NCBI GenBank assembly: GCA_031841125.1
Contig: CM063114.1
Span: forward strand, 7,936,001 to 8,000,000
DNA: 64,000 nucleotides
From: Acanthococcus lagerstroemiae
Taxonomy: Eukaryota > Arthropoda > Insecta > Hemiptera > Eriococcidae
Direction of reading: 5' to 3'
The notes beneath the pieces were generated by a model. It was not told the origin of the DNA. It did not search any database and worked only from the letters and a program-made list of their open reading frames with translations. The position numbers and the translations under genes are program-made. Numbering within the stretch: position 1 is the stretch's first letter; each line of letters begins with the position of its first letter. Of this stretch, positions 11,701 through 22,018 are shown piece by piece.

Positions 11701-14700
11701 GCATTAACCCACAGTTCTTACCCATAGGATAATTTTTCTGACTGATTATTAAGTTATTAAGTAATTTTGACCTCATTGATTTTACACATTGGTGCAACGA
11801 TTGCTGCGAATAAGAAATAATTGAAATATCACCTAAGGGAGGGGGCGCACATAGTGTATGTATCATTAACATGTTGACGGTGATATGTTCTTCCTCTGTG
11901 AGTCTCGCATTATTTATGATTTCCCTATAGATTTCTCTGCATCATTTCCCCAAACAACTTCCTCACTTGATTTCTCTGTTAGATATTCCTCTGTGATCTT
12001 CCTGTATGATTACTTCATACCATCCGCTTACATGATTTCCCTATTTTTTATATGTTTTATCTCTGTGATTCCTATACATGATTAACTTGAATGATACAAT
12101 TCTACAATTTCTTTATAGAATTTTCCTCGACAATTCTTCCTGTATGATTTTCCCGTATGATATTTCACTGTTAGTTTCCTTGTACGTTTTCCCTCTACAA
12201 TTTTCTGGAACAATTTCTCTGCACAACCTTCCATATGATATTCGGATTCCGCAGGCCTCGTGGCGCGCTGCTGTCGTCTTACTGATAAGAAAATGAAAGA
12301 GTGATCAAGGAGGTTTTACTATTGCTGATTTCCTGATTTGTGATTTTTTACTATAGTTTTTTTTTTTTTTTTTTTTTTTTTTAAGTAACGTCAGGGAGAT
12401 TTTCTTACAAGCTTTTGCGAGTGAAATCACAAAAACTGTCTAGCCAAACTGCTGAGTTATTCGCAATATTATAACAAAATCATTTCTAAGTTGCAAAGTA
12501 AAAGTAAAAGAATCAGAAGTATAGTGTAAGGAAACGTGAAACACCAAACTAAAACGGATAAGAAACCAACCTACAACATTGGTAAAGAATATTTACAAAA
12601 TTTGTATCGTTCTATCATCACTCTTTTGTTGGTTATAAAAACGTCCACTAGATGTCGCTCACTTTGTTGTGTAATCCGAATTTTATGCACATTGATTCCT
12701 TATGTGTTTACCCTGTATTATTTCTCTGTATCGTTTCCCTATATTTTTTCCATCTGTAATTTTCTTGAGTATAATTTAACCATATGATTTCCCTAGACAA
12801 TATCAAGATATGATTTTCCTGTAAATGTCTCTGCATCATTTCCTCAAACAACTTCCTTACTTGATTTTCCTGTTAGATATTCCTCTGTGATCTTCTTGTA
12901 TGATTACTTCATACCATCCACTTACATAATTTCCCTATTTCTTACATGTTTTATCTCTGTGATTATACATGATTTACTTGAATGATTCAACTTTACAATT
13001 TCCTTATAAAATTTTTCTAGGCGATAATTCCTGTATGAAATTTTCCTATATGATTTCCCCATATGATATTTCACTGTTAGTTTCCTTGTAGGTTTTCCCT
13101 CTATGATTTCCTGGAAAAATTTCTGTGCACAACCTTCCATATGATATTTCTCTGCATATTATTTCCCTACGTGTGTACCCTGTATTATCTCCCTGCATCA
13201 TTTCCATATATTTTTTCCATCTGTAATTTCCTTGAGTATATATTTTAACCATATGATTTCCCTAGACAATATTAAGATATGATTTCTCGGTTGATGTCTC
13301 TGCATCATTTCCCCGAACAATTTGCTTACTTGATTTCCATATTTATTTGTCTTACATGTTTTAATCCTTGCGATTCATTGAATAATTCAACTCTACAGTT
13401 TTCATATAGAATTTTCCTAGGCAATTATTCCTTTATGTATGATTTCCCTACATATCTATGTATGAGTCTCCCTGGAATATGATATTTATTTGTTAGTTCC
13501 CGTGATGTTTTTCTGTGCTTTCTTCCTAAAAGTATCCTAAATAATTTCCTTGGTTGATTTTACTTAGTGAGTTTCCTGTATTATTTTCCATATAATATTC
13601 CCACATTATCCTACATGATATTCTGATGTTTATACTTATATGGGTTTCCCATATGATTTCCTTGTGCAGTTTCCCTTCATGTTTTCTCGATGTAATTTCC
13701 TTGTATGTTTTTCCTGTATGTTATACCCACCAATGAGTTTCCTGTAGTATTTCTACAAATGATTTTCTTGTATTTTTCCTTATCCTATAGTATTATGATT
13801 TCTTTATAAGATCTTCCTATAGATTTTCCTGTGGAATAATTTCATTGCTAGGCAAATTTTAATGATATAATTGAAGGTAATTCAAGAATATCACAATTAC
13901 CAGACAGTTTTCTGATACATAGTTTATTAGCTAGTCAATTAAGAAAAGTTAATTGAACAGTTTTCATGGAAGTTTTCAATGATACCTTTAGCAAAGAATT
14001 TAGGAATTTTTTGGTGCTCAGTTTCACTGGGTGGCTGTAGCGCTCAAACGGGGTTCAGTTGGTGATGGTGCACCAGCGAGAGGGAATGGATGTTTGTATG
14101 TGTGCAGCGGGTTAGTTCTTCAACTAGTGGGAAACTGGGATGAAACTTGTATTAATGTACATATTTGTACCAGTTCCAAATAGGTCATAGTCTATGAATC
14201 AATTTTGTACTCCAATTAGGAGAAAAATTTCTCACACAGAACCTTCTAAAATTAGCTTTATAATCGTCATTGAATGTTCATTAAAGATGGCGTGAGAGAC
14301 GTTAGAAAATTTTTGACAATCAAAATATTCCCTGGGATGAAATTATCTTCATAATTCATAAGGAAATTGTATCTTTAATTACATCATTAAAATTTAATTA
14401 TTCCACAGGAAAATCTATAGGAAGATCTTATATAAAAAAAAATCATAGTATGTACTATAGGATAAGGGAAAATACAAGAAAATCATAATGAAGAAATATT
14501 ACAGGAAACTCATCGGTGGGTATAACAGGAAAAGAAACTACATATGGAAATCATACAGGAAAACCATATAAGTATACACATCAGAATAATATGTAGGACA
14601 ATAACGTGGGAATATTATACAGTAAATCACTCAGGAAAATCAAAAAGTAAAATCAACTAAAAAAATTAATTAGGAAACTCATGAGAAGGAAGCACAGGAA

Positions 14701-16337
14701 AACATCTCGGGAACAAACTAATAAATATCATATAGACGACTCATATAAGATATTGTCGGGGGGAAAAATTGTATACTTCAGGAAATTACCAATGGAAAAA
14801 ATATAGGGAAATGATACAGGGAGATAAGACATGGTAAACATAATATATAGAACTAATATACATAGAAATATCATGTGAAAGGTTGTACACAGAAATTGTA
14901 TCAGGAAATCATGGAGGGAAAATGTATAGGGAAACTAACAGTGAAATATCATACGGGGAAATCTTCATTGAGGAATAATCGCCTAGGAAAATTCTATAAG
15001 GAAATTGTAAAGTTGAATCATTCAAGGAAATCATATATAGGAATCACGGATATACAACATGTAAGAAATAGGGAAATCGAGTAAGCGGATTTTATAAAGT
15101 GATCATATAGGAAGATCACAGAGGAATATCCAACAGGGAAATCATATCATGCGAGACTCATAGAGGAAAAACATATCACCTCAATATGTTAATGATACAT
15201 TGACTATATGCTCCCCCTTCCCTTGGATGATATTTCGATTATTTCTTGTACTAAGCAATCGTTGCACCAATGTGTAAAATCAATTAGGTCAAGATTCTCG
15301 ATGACTTGATAACCTGTCAGAACAATTATCCTCTGGGTAAAAACTGTGGGTTAATGCAAGTTTATCTATTCCTTCTTCTGAAAAATCGAGATTTCTGCAC
15401 ATAACAGATCCTTTCTCAATGACAATACTAGGAAATTTCGCCTATTTAGGAAATATCTTACCACTCGATATTTGTTATTCCCTCCAGTCATGTATTGTTC
15501 TTCTGTTTCTGTAAAAATTCCTGTCTCGTTTGTTACAGGTCGAGCAAGTCTCGAAGCCGCAGTAGTTCGTATCGCCGTGGAAAGTATTCGCGATATTCGC
15601 GCTCTCGATCCTATTCTAGATCTCGTTCTCGCTCCCGCTCTCGATCCCGATCACGATCACCGTACTACCGGAACCGTTATCATCCGAGAGGTAGAGGCGG
15701 CACGTATTATAAACCGAGAATACAGAATTACCGCGGTGGTTACGGGTATCGCGGCAACTGGCGTAACAATTATGGTGGAAGAAGTCGAGGATACGTGCCC
15801 CGGTATCGCGGTAATCGGAGGCCCTATTATCGTCCGTACAGGAATAGGGATGATCGAGACTATCGGCGGTAAGTACGGGTGCATGAAAGCACTCTTGATC
15901 AAAATCAGTTTGATGGTTCTCCAGCCACTTATGAGATGTGACTGTACTGCGGCTCGTATTGTGTATGTTACCGAGTAACAAATGATGTTTATTGCATTGG
16001 GTTGATGGCGGGTGATCTGTTGAGGACTTGAATTAAAAAAATTGTTGGTCCTTTATCACGGGCATCTATCATTCTAATGCGAAAATCTTGCGCTGCAAGG
16101 TAAAAGTTTCTATTTTCTCGCGTTTACGTTCTCTTTTCACCATGTCTTAGGTACGATCGCCGTTCGCCTTCTGATGATGGTGGCCACTGGAGGGATAGTT
16201 CTAAAGAAAGATCTGACAGGAAGCATTCCGATAGCGGCGGAGAACAGAGAAATGTATCTGTTGAAAAATACGTCGACGATCAGCCAGAGGTACCGGGGAC
16301 GACAACTGTAGAACTGCAGGACAAGTCAATTGAGTAA
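2743..16337 (+). CDS. Nine-exon gene for a 485-aa Lys-rich, acidic and Arg/Ser-rich nuclear-type protein
   Basis: Coding exons are 2743-2876, 2957-3027, 8784-8880, 8952-9041, 9121-9224, 9307-9406, 9504-9848, 15539-15868 and 16151-16337. Every intron is GT-AG, phases join, and the sum is 1458 nt (485 codons plus TAA). The ATG lies two bases after an acceptor, so a 5'UTR exon lies further upstream. Residues 1-45 carry a twice-repeated motif (VRKFLEETK, VRKFLDETAK). About 46-87 is Lys-rich and NLS-like. About 102-131 is a conserved-looking segment, FLGLGSLKDLEDLQSK. An acidic part follows. Exon 7 ends in RS motifs, and exon 8 (residues about 314-424) has a pure SR dipeptide run then a Tyr/Arg/Gly-rich tract. 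The composition fits a nuclear RS-domain protein in pre-mRNA splicing or mRNP work, somewhat like BCLAF1/THRAP3-type proteins; this is inference, as I recognise no RRM or other catalytic domain and no named orthologue. Confidence 0.85.
4302..5084 (-). pseudogene. LINE RNase H domain remnant
   Basis: The minus-strand translation contains the RNase H signature pieces in order: an Asp-containing segment GVGIRITNAKG, an acidic residue in ILRVEAMAI, DSQSAIKAL and WTPGH. It continues after a frameshift as EMIAGKLAKEG. This is the typical C-terminal RNase H that follows RT in I/LOA/R1-like LINEs. Frameshifts near 4590 and 5090 disrupt it. Confidence 0.78.
5746..5927. mobile_element. hAT-type miniature element inside the LINE RT
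   Basis: The termini are cagggccgccgagagg on the left and, reverse complemented, cagggccaaagagagg on the right, a typical hAT-like CAGGG start. The left flank agtactct (5738-5745) recurs as agtactcc at 6003-6010, exactly where RT coding resumes. Between the right end and that repeat lie 75 bases of a decayed tandem acaatctcct repeat (5928-6002), which probably arose at the insertion point. Confidence 0.7.
5928..6002. repeat. Short minisatellite of acaatctcct-like units
   Basis: About six diverged units of 11-16 bases lie between the right terminus of the miniature element and the distal copy of its target duplication. It belongs neither to the LINE coding sequence nor, apparently, to the element. 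Confidence 0.6.
7153..7482 (-). pseudogene. LINE endonuclease C-terminal remnant
   Basis: The minus strand reads NLRGKVLVDYLATLDLLVLNEG followed by PTLVT and EVIDIT. This matches the last third of apurinic-like endonucleases in Jockey-superclade LINEs, where a conserved TN-RG-L block, a vlN-G-pT block and an S-iDiT block occur. It stands between ORF1-like sequence and RT, as expected. Confidence 0.75.
7540..8120 (-). pseudogene. LINE ORF1 (gag-like) remnant
   Basis: Two overlapping minus-strand frames, joined by a frameshift near 8015, read through KEQLKTRSKGLDIDGTNVTI and then KVMAFEGTDSVCIKIV, a style typical of LINE ORF1 nucleic-acid-binding regions. Cys residues occur later, but no intact CCHC knuckle is seen. 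Continuation beyond the inserted element (8472-8571) keeps an open-frame character. Confidence 0.5.
8121..8471. mobile_element. Miniature inverted-repeat element (tgtgacctgg family), full copy nested in the LINE
   Basis: The left end reads atgtgacctggaatcatgaa and the right end is its inverted copy with one or two changes. The 8-bp sequence atgttgaa flanks it at 8113-8120 and 8472-8479. Half-copies are at 22471-22626 (left half) and 30333-30549 (right half, inverted). It is about 350 bp, non-coding, and younger than the LINE it interrupts. An 8- or 9-bp duplication suits a hAT or Mutator-like origin. Confidence 0.8.
11935..13480 (+). repeat. Three direct repeats of about 440-480 bp in the left arm
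   Basis: The phrase catcatttcc..aaacaacttcct, followed by tacttgatttcc and (in two copies) cataccatccactta, starts near 11939, 12835 and 13302. The first interval is long because of an insertion (about 12243-12690); without it the spacing is about 445 bp. The right arm of the inverted repeat has only one such unit. Confidence 0.65.
12243..12690. mobile_element. Putative insertion inside the first repeat unit
   Basis: Comparison with the next repeat copy shows that about 450 bases are extra here. The edges read cggattccgc on the left and gtaatccg on the right, a short inverted pair. It includes a run of 26 T (about 12358-12382). No coding sequence was seen; the element class is unknown. Confidence 0.5.
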
Positions 16338-17673
16338 ATTTCATCTGATTCCACAAATGCTACCTCCTTCCAGATAATAATTTAAAATTAGTTGATTTTG
16401 TTTACACTGTAAGCATTGGAAAAATGAACACAATTCGCCGAACAGCGTTCATAGTCGGTGATTCCATATGAAGATGAACCCTTCTTGCCCAGGGGTTTTT
16501 GAATTTTGTTTCTCCAAACTTAGGGGTTATTGGAGAATACTCTTACTAGGGTACCAAATCCACCATTAATATTACAAGTATTTCATTTTCATTATATCAT
16601 TGAAAGAAGGATGAATTTTTTATGTACACTTTCTTAAATTTATTATTTTATCATCTTTATACTTGAATGAGAACTCAGAAATATTAGCTAAGGAAGAAAT
16701 TGAACGTATTACTGAAACGTCAAAATGAGTATTTAGTTTTGCAATTTAGGTTCCCTGACGTGAGACTTTGTGAGCCCATGAATAGTTATGGAAAATTCAC
16801 GAAAAAGTCACTTGATAGCGTTTGGGGATTCCTTGGGGTTGACTGTTCATGTTCATTTCAGGGAATTCTCGATTTCTCCAGAGGCTCATAACCTGTTATT
16901 AATTCTGTAAGTAATTCCCCAGAAATGTCTTAATTTCTCGTAAAACTGTATTATTTCATATTACTAGAGTTCTCTATAACAATTTCAATGCTTACAGTGA
17001 TATTGATAAACATTTTCCGGAGTCAGTGTTGCCACTTCAGCAGAGCTAATGGTACCACCTCAGCAGTAGTCACTTACAGAATTTTTTTCAGATTTTTCGA
17101 AAGGCATAAAGTTTGAAATTTTAAATCCAAAAACTTCCGCTAATGATATTGCAACTTGAAATTTGCATAATTAAGTGTTTTATATAAATATAGGAAAGAA
17201 TGCTATGTTGTGAGCTACCTTAAAGTATAAGTTGCATCTTTCCATCTTTTTTGATCATCAAGTCGTAAGAAGTAGATGCAATGAATTCTACAAAACATGC
17301 CAAACACATTTAGTCCTCTATCCCCTCGATTTAATCACTTGAAATGTGAGGGGGAAAACATCCGAAACTCCAAGTCAAAAAGGGTTTGCGTTTATATGGA
17401 ATTACCTACCTTTTTTTTTTTTTTTTTTACATTTATGTTCTTATGACAGAGCAAATTGGTGCCAGTATTAGATAATGGACAGTATGAAATCATAATGTGA
17501 TTGAGGGATTATTTGATTAATTTATTAGTTGATGAATGTACTTAAACATTTCGCATCACCTGTCGCTTTGTACGTGAATATTTTTGCTAATTAAAAAGGT
17601 ACTCGGAGAACTCAAGTATTCTGTGATACTATTCGCGAATCGTAGACAAGAGTCGCCGTTGAAGGATATTGAG
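16338..17673. other. 3' flank of the RS-rich gene
   Basis: AT-rich sequence with no recognised gene. No AATAAA signal was seen close behind the stop; the first ATTAAA-like site is near 17592. A run of 20 T lies at 17411-17430. Confidence 0.4.
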
Positions 17674-17798
17674 GTGAACCTAAAGTGGACCTGCTGTTCT
17701 GTGACAGTGCGGTAAAGGTGATCACGTTAGTGTTTTCATTTTCAGTATTTAGCGTGGTTTTAGTCTTGAAACTGCCGGTTTGTTTTGACAATTTACAG

Positions 17799-17918
17799 CA
17801 TTTGGATCAATTACGGGTACTCGATGTAGGAACAGTTTTGTTCTCGTCTATCCTGAGAAATTGTATCAGAGCACAAGTTATTGCTTGGGATTCTAACACA
17901 CGTCGATGTGAAGTGCGC
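17799..17918 (+). CDS. Candidate internal exon, weakly Tudor-like
   Basis: This is a 120-nt open segment of exactly 40 codons, bounded by a good acceptor (tttacag) and a strong donor (GTAAGT), in phase 0 at both ends. The peptide contains LRVLDVGTVLFSS and RAQVIAWDSNTRRCEVR. The pattern of a Val-Gly entry strand followed by Arg-Ala-x-Val-Ile resembles the start of extended Tudor domains, but the diagnostic DYG segment is not present here and was not found in the next exon-like sequence. A possible preceding exon ends at 17711 in phase 0 with a GTAAAG donor, but its start is unclear. This may be a fragment or decayed copy of a Tudor-protein gene, or chance. Confidence 0.3.
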
Positions 17919-18203
17919 GTAAGTGTATCATTCTGAATTAGTCACCTCTAAATTTTCAGTAGAATGACTCATTTGTTTGGCAGGCTTGCTGTGTGTTCTG
18001 TTAGTATTAGTTCAGTCAATTTATAGGAAGTATTCGACCTGTAACTAAGAGGAGCTAAACAGTGCTTTCTGGCCACTTCGTTTACTCTGAGTAAAATTTT
18101 CTGCTAATACATACTCGTACTGCAGATATTGCGATCGAATTTTTTCCCCCACTTAATTCCTTGAGGGCTGCATCTGTTAACATTTTCAAAAACTAAAGTA
18201 TGT

Positions 18204-18290
18204 AAGAGTGAGGCCAAGGACGACTCTAAAGTAGGTAATGCTCGAGAGGGCGGATTCCAGGGCTCGGGTTGAGAGTAAATGAGAAATAAA
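18204..18290 (+). mobile_element. SINE 3' fragment
   Basis: The segment with ctcgagagggcggattccagg and the following ctcggg is a diverged copy of the 3' body of the SINE at 1321-1534. The tRNA-like head is missing, as in 5'-truncated or eroded SINE copies. Confidence 0.65.
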
Positions 18291-18959
18291 GGGAGTATTT
18301 TTTTATGAAAAAGAGACTAGTTTACCGTGAAAAATTTACTAGGTCTAGAGGATAATTTTTACGGCAAATTAAAAAAATATCAAAATTATTGTACGTAGAT
18401 TTTGACCAAAATCAATTTTGCGAACACCCTGTTGATCCGTTTTTGATAATAATTTTTTTCTAGTGGATGCCGTTACTATATTCTCTTATCACTAACAATG
18501 TTCGCTAGTATATGTGATCTGGACTGATGAAGTGGGGTTATGGTGTTAAGAAATCAGTTTTCATTTATTTAATCGATTCTCAATGAAAAATATCCGATCT
18601 TTCCAATGGAAGCAGTTTTAAGTCGCTACTTTACTTTTTTCCTCTGAAGGCTGACAGAATAGCCACTTTCTCTTTTTCTCCATCTCTATTGCGAAAGGAT
18701 CCAAGTACGTATCTTTTTGCGCAGCGAGGTACCAGCAATTTGTGTTTTTCTGTTCGTCATGAAAACTCATTTTAAAATCTTCTTTCCAATTACCTAACGC
18801 AATCACAATAACCAGTGACCTAGCCAGTCTTTTGGTCAAGAGGGGATCTGGTCTTCACCAAAAGAGGAAGGAGTATTAGCGTGCTGAAATTAGAAAAAAC
18901 TGTATGATGAAATTGCAGGTGGTCAGCCCCCTCGACTCCTCTTTGGCTATGCCACTGGA

Positions 18960-20800
18960 AATAACTATCACTGTAACTGTATTATAATTCAGGATACCAT
19001 AATTTTAACTATCACAATTCAGGGTATAGTAACTTTAACTGTCAGGATTGCCAGTTGTCAAAAACAAAACATTATGCTTCATGATTCAGGGTACCGCAAT
19101 TTAGAGTACCATAATTTTAACTATCACGATTCAGGGTATCGCTACTTTAATGATCACAATTTAGGCTGCCACAACTTTAACTATCATGATTCGAGGTACT
19201 AGAACTTGACTATCAGGATTCACAGTTATCACCCACAAAACATCATGCTTCATGATTCAGGGGACCACATAATTGTCACAATTCAGGGTATCATAATTTT
19301 AACCATCACGATTCAGGATACAACTTTAACTATCACAGTTCAGGATACCATAGGTAACTTCAACTATCAGGATTCACAATTGTCAACAACAAAACAACAT
19401 TATGCTTCACAATTTGGGGGTGCTACAACTTTAACTATCGCAATTCAGGGTGCCATAACTCAAAACTGTTAAGATTTATCATTGTCAACAGCAAAACATC
19501 ATGCTTCACAATTCATGGGATCATAACTTTAACTATCACAATTCAGGGTACCACACTTCAATTATCACAACTCAGGGTACCATAACTTTAAACTATTAGG
19601 ATTTACCATTATCAACAGCAAAACAACATCATGCTTCACAATTCATGAGATCATAACTTTAACTAAGTACCACAATTCAGGATACCGCAACTTTAACTAT
19701 CACAATTAAGAGTACCATAATTTTAACTATCACAATTCAGGGTATTGCAACTTTTATTATCACCATTTAGGGTATCACAACTTTAACTATCATAATTCCA
19801 GGCACCATAATTTCACTATCAGGATTCACAATTGTTAACCACAAAACATCATGCTTCATGATTCAGGGGACTGTATAACTATCACAGTTCTGGGTATCAT
19901 AACCTTGACTGTGAGAATTCAGGGTACAACTTTAACTATCACAGTTCAGTGTACCCTAGCCTTAATTATCAGGATTCGTAATCATCAACAACAAAACAAC
20001 ATCCTGCTTCACAATTTGGGGTATCACAACTTGAACTATCACAATTTAGGGTGCTATAACTTTAAACTATTGAGATTTACTGTTGTCAACAGGAAAACAA
20101 CATCATGCTTCAGAATTTGTGAGATCATAACTTTAACTACCTATCACAATTCAGGGTACCATAACTTGTACTACTAAGATTCATGATTGTCAACAACAAA
20201 ACATCATGCTTCATGATTCAGGGGACCACATAACTGTCACAATTCAGGGTATCATAATTCTAACCATTTTATGATTCAGGATACAACTTTTAACTATCAC
20301 AGTTTGGGGTGCTATGACTTTAACTATCAAGGATTCACAATATTGTAACAACAAAACCACATTATGCTTCACAATTCAGGGTACCATAACCTGACTATCA
20401 GGATTGACATTTTCAACTACAGAACACCATTCTTCATGATTCAGGGGACCACTTGACTTATCACAGTTCAGGGTAATCTTATCATAATTTTAACCATGAC
20501 AATTCAAGGTACAATAACTATCACAGCTTAGGATGCCATAACTTAAACTACCAGGATTCACAACTGTCACCAACTTGCTTCATGATTCGGGGTACCACAA
20601 CTATCACAATTCAGGATACCACAACTTTGACTGTGATTAGGATTCAAGATACCATAACTTTAACAATCAAGATTAACAATTGAGGAGTTATCTGTTGAAA
20701 GGGTCCCTGACAAATAGGATTACTATTTGTCAGGGGCCCTTTTGACAGATAACTCCTCAATTATTGTCAACAATAGAACATCATGCTTATCTGATTCGCA
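18960..20800 (+). repeat. Irregular minisatellite of about 25-30-bp subunits
   Basis: Phrases such as tttaactatcacaattcagg and ataccataac alternate with catcatgcttcatgattcag, which recurs about a dozen times at irregular intervals of roughly 70-220 bases. The units vary in length and order. Open frames here have low complexity and are not genes. Confidence 0.88.
20678..20762. repeat. 39-bp-arm hairpin inserted in the minisatellite
   Basis: The arms at 20678-20716 and 20724-20762 are inverted copies with about 3 mismatches around a 7-base loop, ggattac. The flanks are minisatellite sequence (attaacaattg before, ttgtcaaca after), so this is a discrete insertion unlike the surrounding repeat. 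It may be a very small foldback element. Confidence 0.85.
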
Positions 20801-22018
20801 ACCAAAAAGCTGCTTATGTTTTCACTTCTGTAGCAACACTATCAATCTAGGCCTTCCACAGAATGGAACTGGATTACCTGATATGTGAGGTGCACATGAA
20901 TGTTTAGGATGATTGTCACCACAGCAACAAAGAAACACTTGATTTTATATTTCTGTACCCTACCGCCATTTCATCAGTCCAAGTCACATATTAGCGATGT
21001 TGAGAAGAAAATCCATTAATCCTGCGCAGAATTTCTCCAAATATCTGTATATTATCCCTTCAAATGTAAGCGTAGAGAAACATATACATATTGTCAGTAT
21101 GAATTGCCTACTTATGTAATTGAAGGCGGAATCACATAATTGAGACACCCTATGGGAACGAGTTTAACACGTTCCACTGTCTTGGCAGACAACATGGCCT
21201 GATGCAAGACTTCAGTTTCTTGCTGAGCTGTTTATTTGTTGTTGTGTACAGTCCACTGTAGTCAATTTTTTATTTTTTGTCAGGCTGTATGGTCTGATGT
21301 GCGGCAAGTAGCATAAAGATATAAAAAAAATTGTTTGGCAGTGAATGTGTAATGATAATTTGCATCCCTTCTATTCCCGAGGAACCAAAACAAATTCGAG
21401 TGTGTTCTTCCACAAGATCTGTGTGTTAATCCGTGGAAAATTAAAGGTTTCTTTGGTAACCCAATTTGGAACATTTTGGGGCTATTACAAAAGAACTTAT
21501 GAGACATCTTTGTTCAACAAGGAACAGTTTTTGTTTGAAAAGTTTTCGCCTAAAGTCGGTGTTTCCTGAGATTCGTACCGAACATGAATTTTGGGAGTTC
21601 AGCCCACTAGAGGTGGAAGCTGCTGCCCTGACGGAGGACTTTTGATGTATTCATTAGGGAGTTAGCCCAAAAAGATTTGTAAAAAAAATCGTAGCTGGAT
21701 TTATTACGCAATTTTGATTTTTTTTAGTTTAATTTTTCTGAGATTTTACACTAGAAAACTATCATTGGCTTGACAGCTCGCTACGATTTCATTGATATTA
21801 GACTCCAGTCATCGAGTTTTTCGCCAATGAACGCACGCTGATAATAAGGAATATCAATTTAATACTGTAGTGTAAAATATAACATATAATTGCGATATTT
21901 TCGCATTCGACAGGCACGTTCCAATCAAACAGATTGCGCCGTTGCCGAGAGCCTTATAAAATTAAAAAATAAGATTAAAAAATTTTCACATCGATACAAA
22001 AAAAAAGAGTTCAATCGG
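20801..22018. other. Non-coding stretch with a possible TIR-element relic
   Basis: About 21050-21150 resembles the right part of the element at 32618-33241: both have ccccttcaaatgta-like sequence, a gcctacttatgtaattgaa-like phrase and a terminal ttgagacacc. Its left end was not found. The rest has no recognised gene. Confidence 0.35.

Larger units (their letters stand above)
11605..15440. repeat. Large imperfect inverted repeat in intron 7
   Basis: The right arm (about 14345-15440) reads outward as the reverse complement of the left arm (about 13910 back to 11605). Matching landmarks are cctagtattgtcattga (11628) with tcaatgacaatactagg (15416), tttacacattggtgcaac (11783) with its complement at 15260-15280, and tctataggaagatct (14411) with its complement near 13810. 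The spacer is about 430 bases (13915-14344). The left arm is longer because it holds internal duplications and a 450-bp insertion. An unspliced transcript could fold into a kilobase-scale hairpin. Confidence 0.82.
9849..15538 (+). other. Intron 7 of the RS-rich gene (5.69 kb), repeat-filled
   Basis: The donor is GTTATT and the acceptor ttacag before the SR exon. About 10080-11600 is built of diverged short phrases like tgatttccctgtatga. The 11605-15440 part is a large inverted repeat. About 100 bases before the acceptor are pyrimidine-rich. No coding exon is visible inside. Confidence 0.75.

Noticed and set aside
15472..15981. Long alternative frames on both strands over the SR exon
   Set aside because: They are shadows of the SR-repeat coding exon; the GC-rich periodic sequence keeps other frames open.
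18960..20800. CRISPR-like array
   Set aside because: Repeat units vary in length, order and sequence, spacers are not unique, and the setting is eukaryotic.
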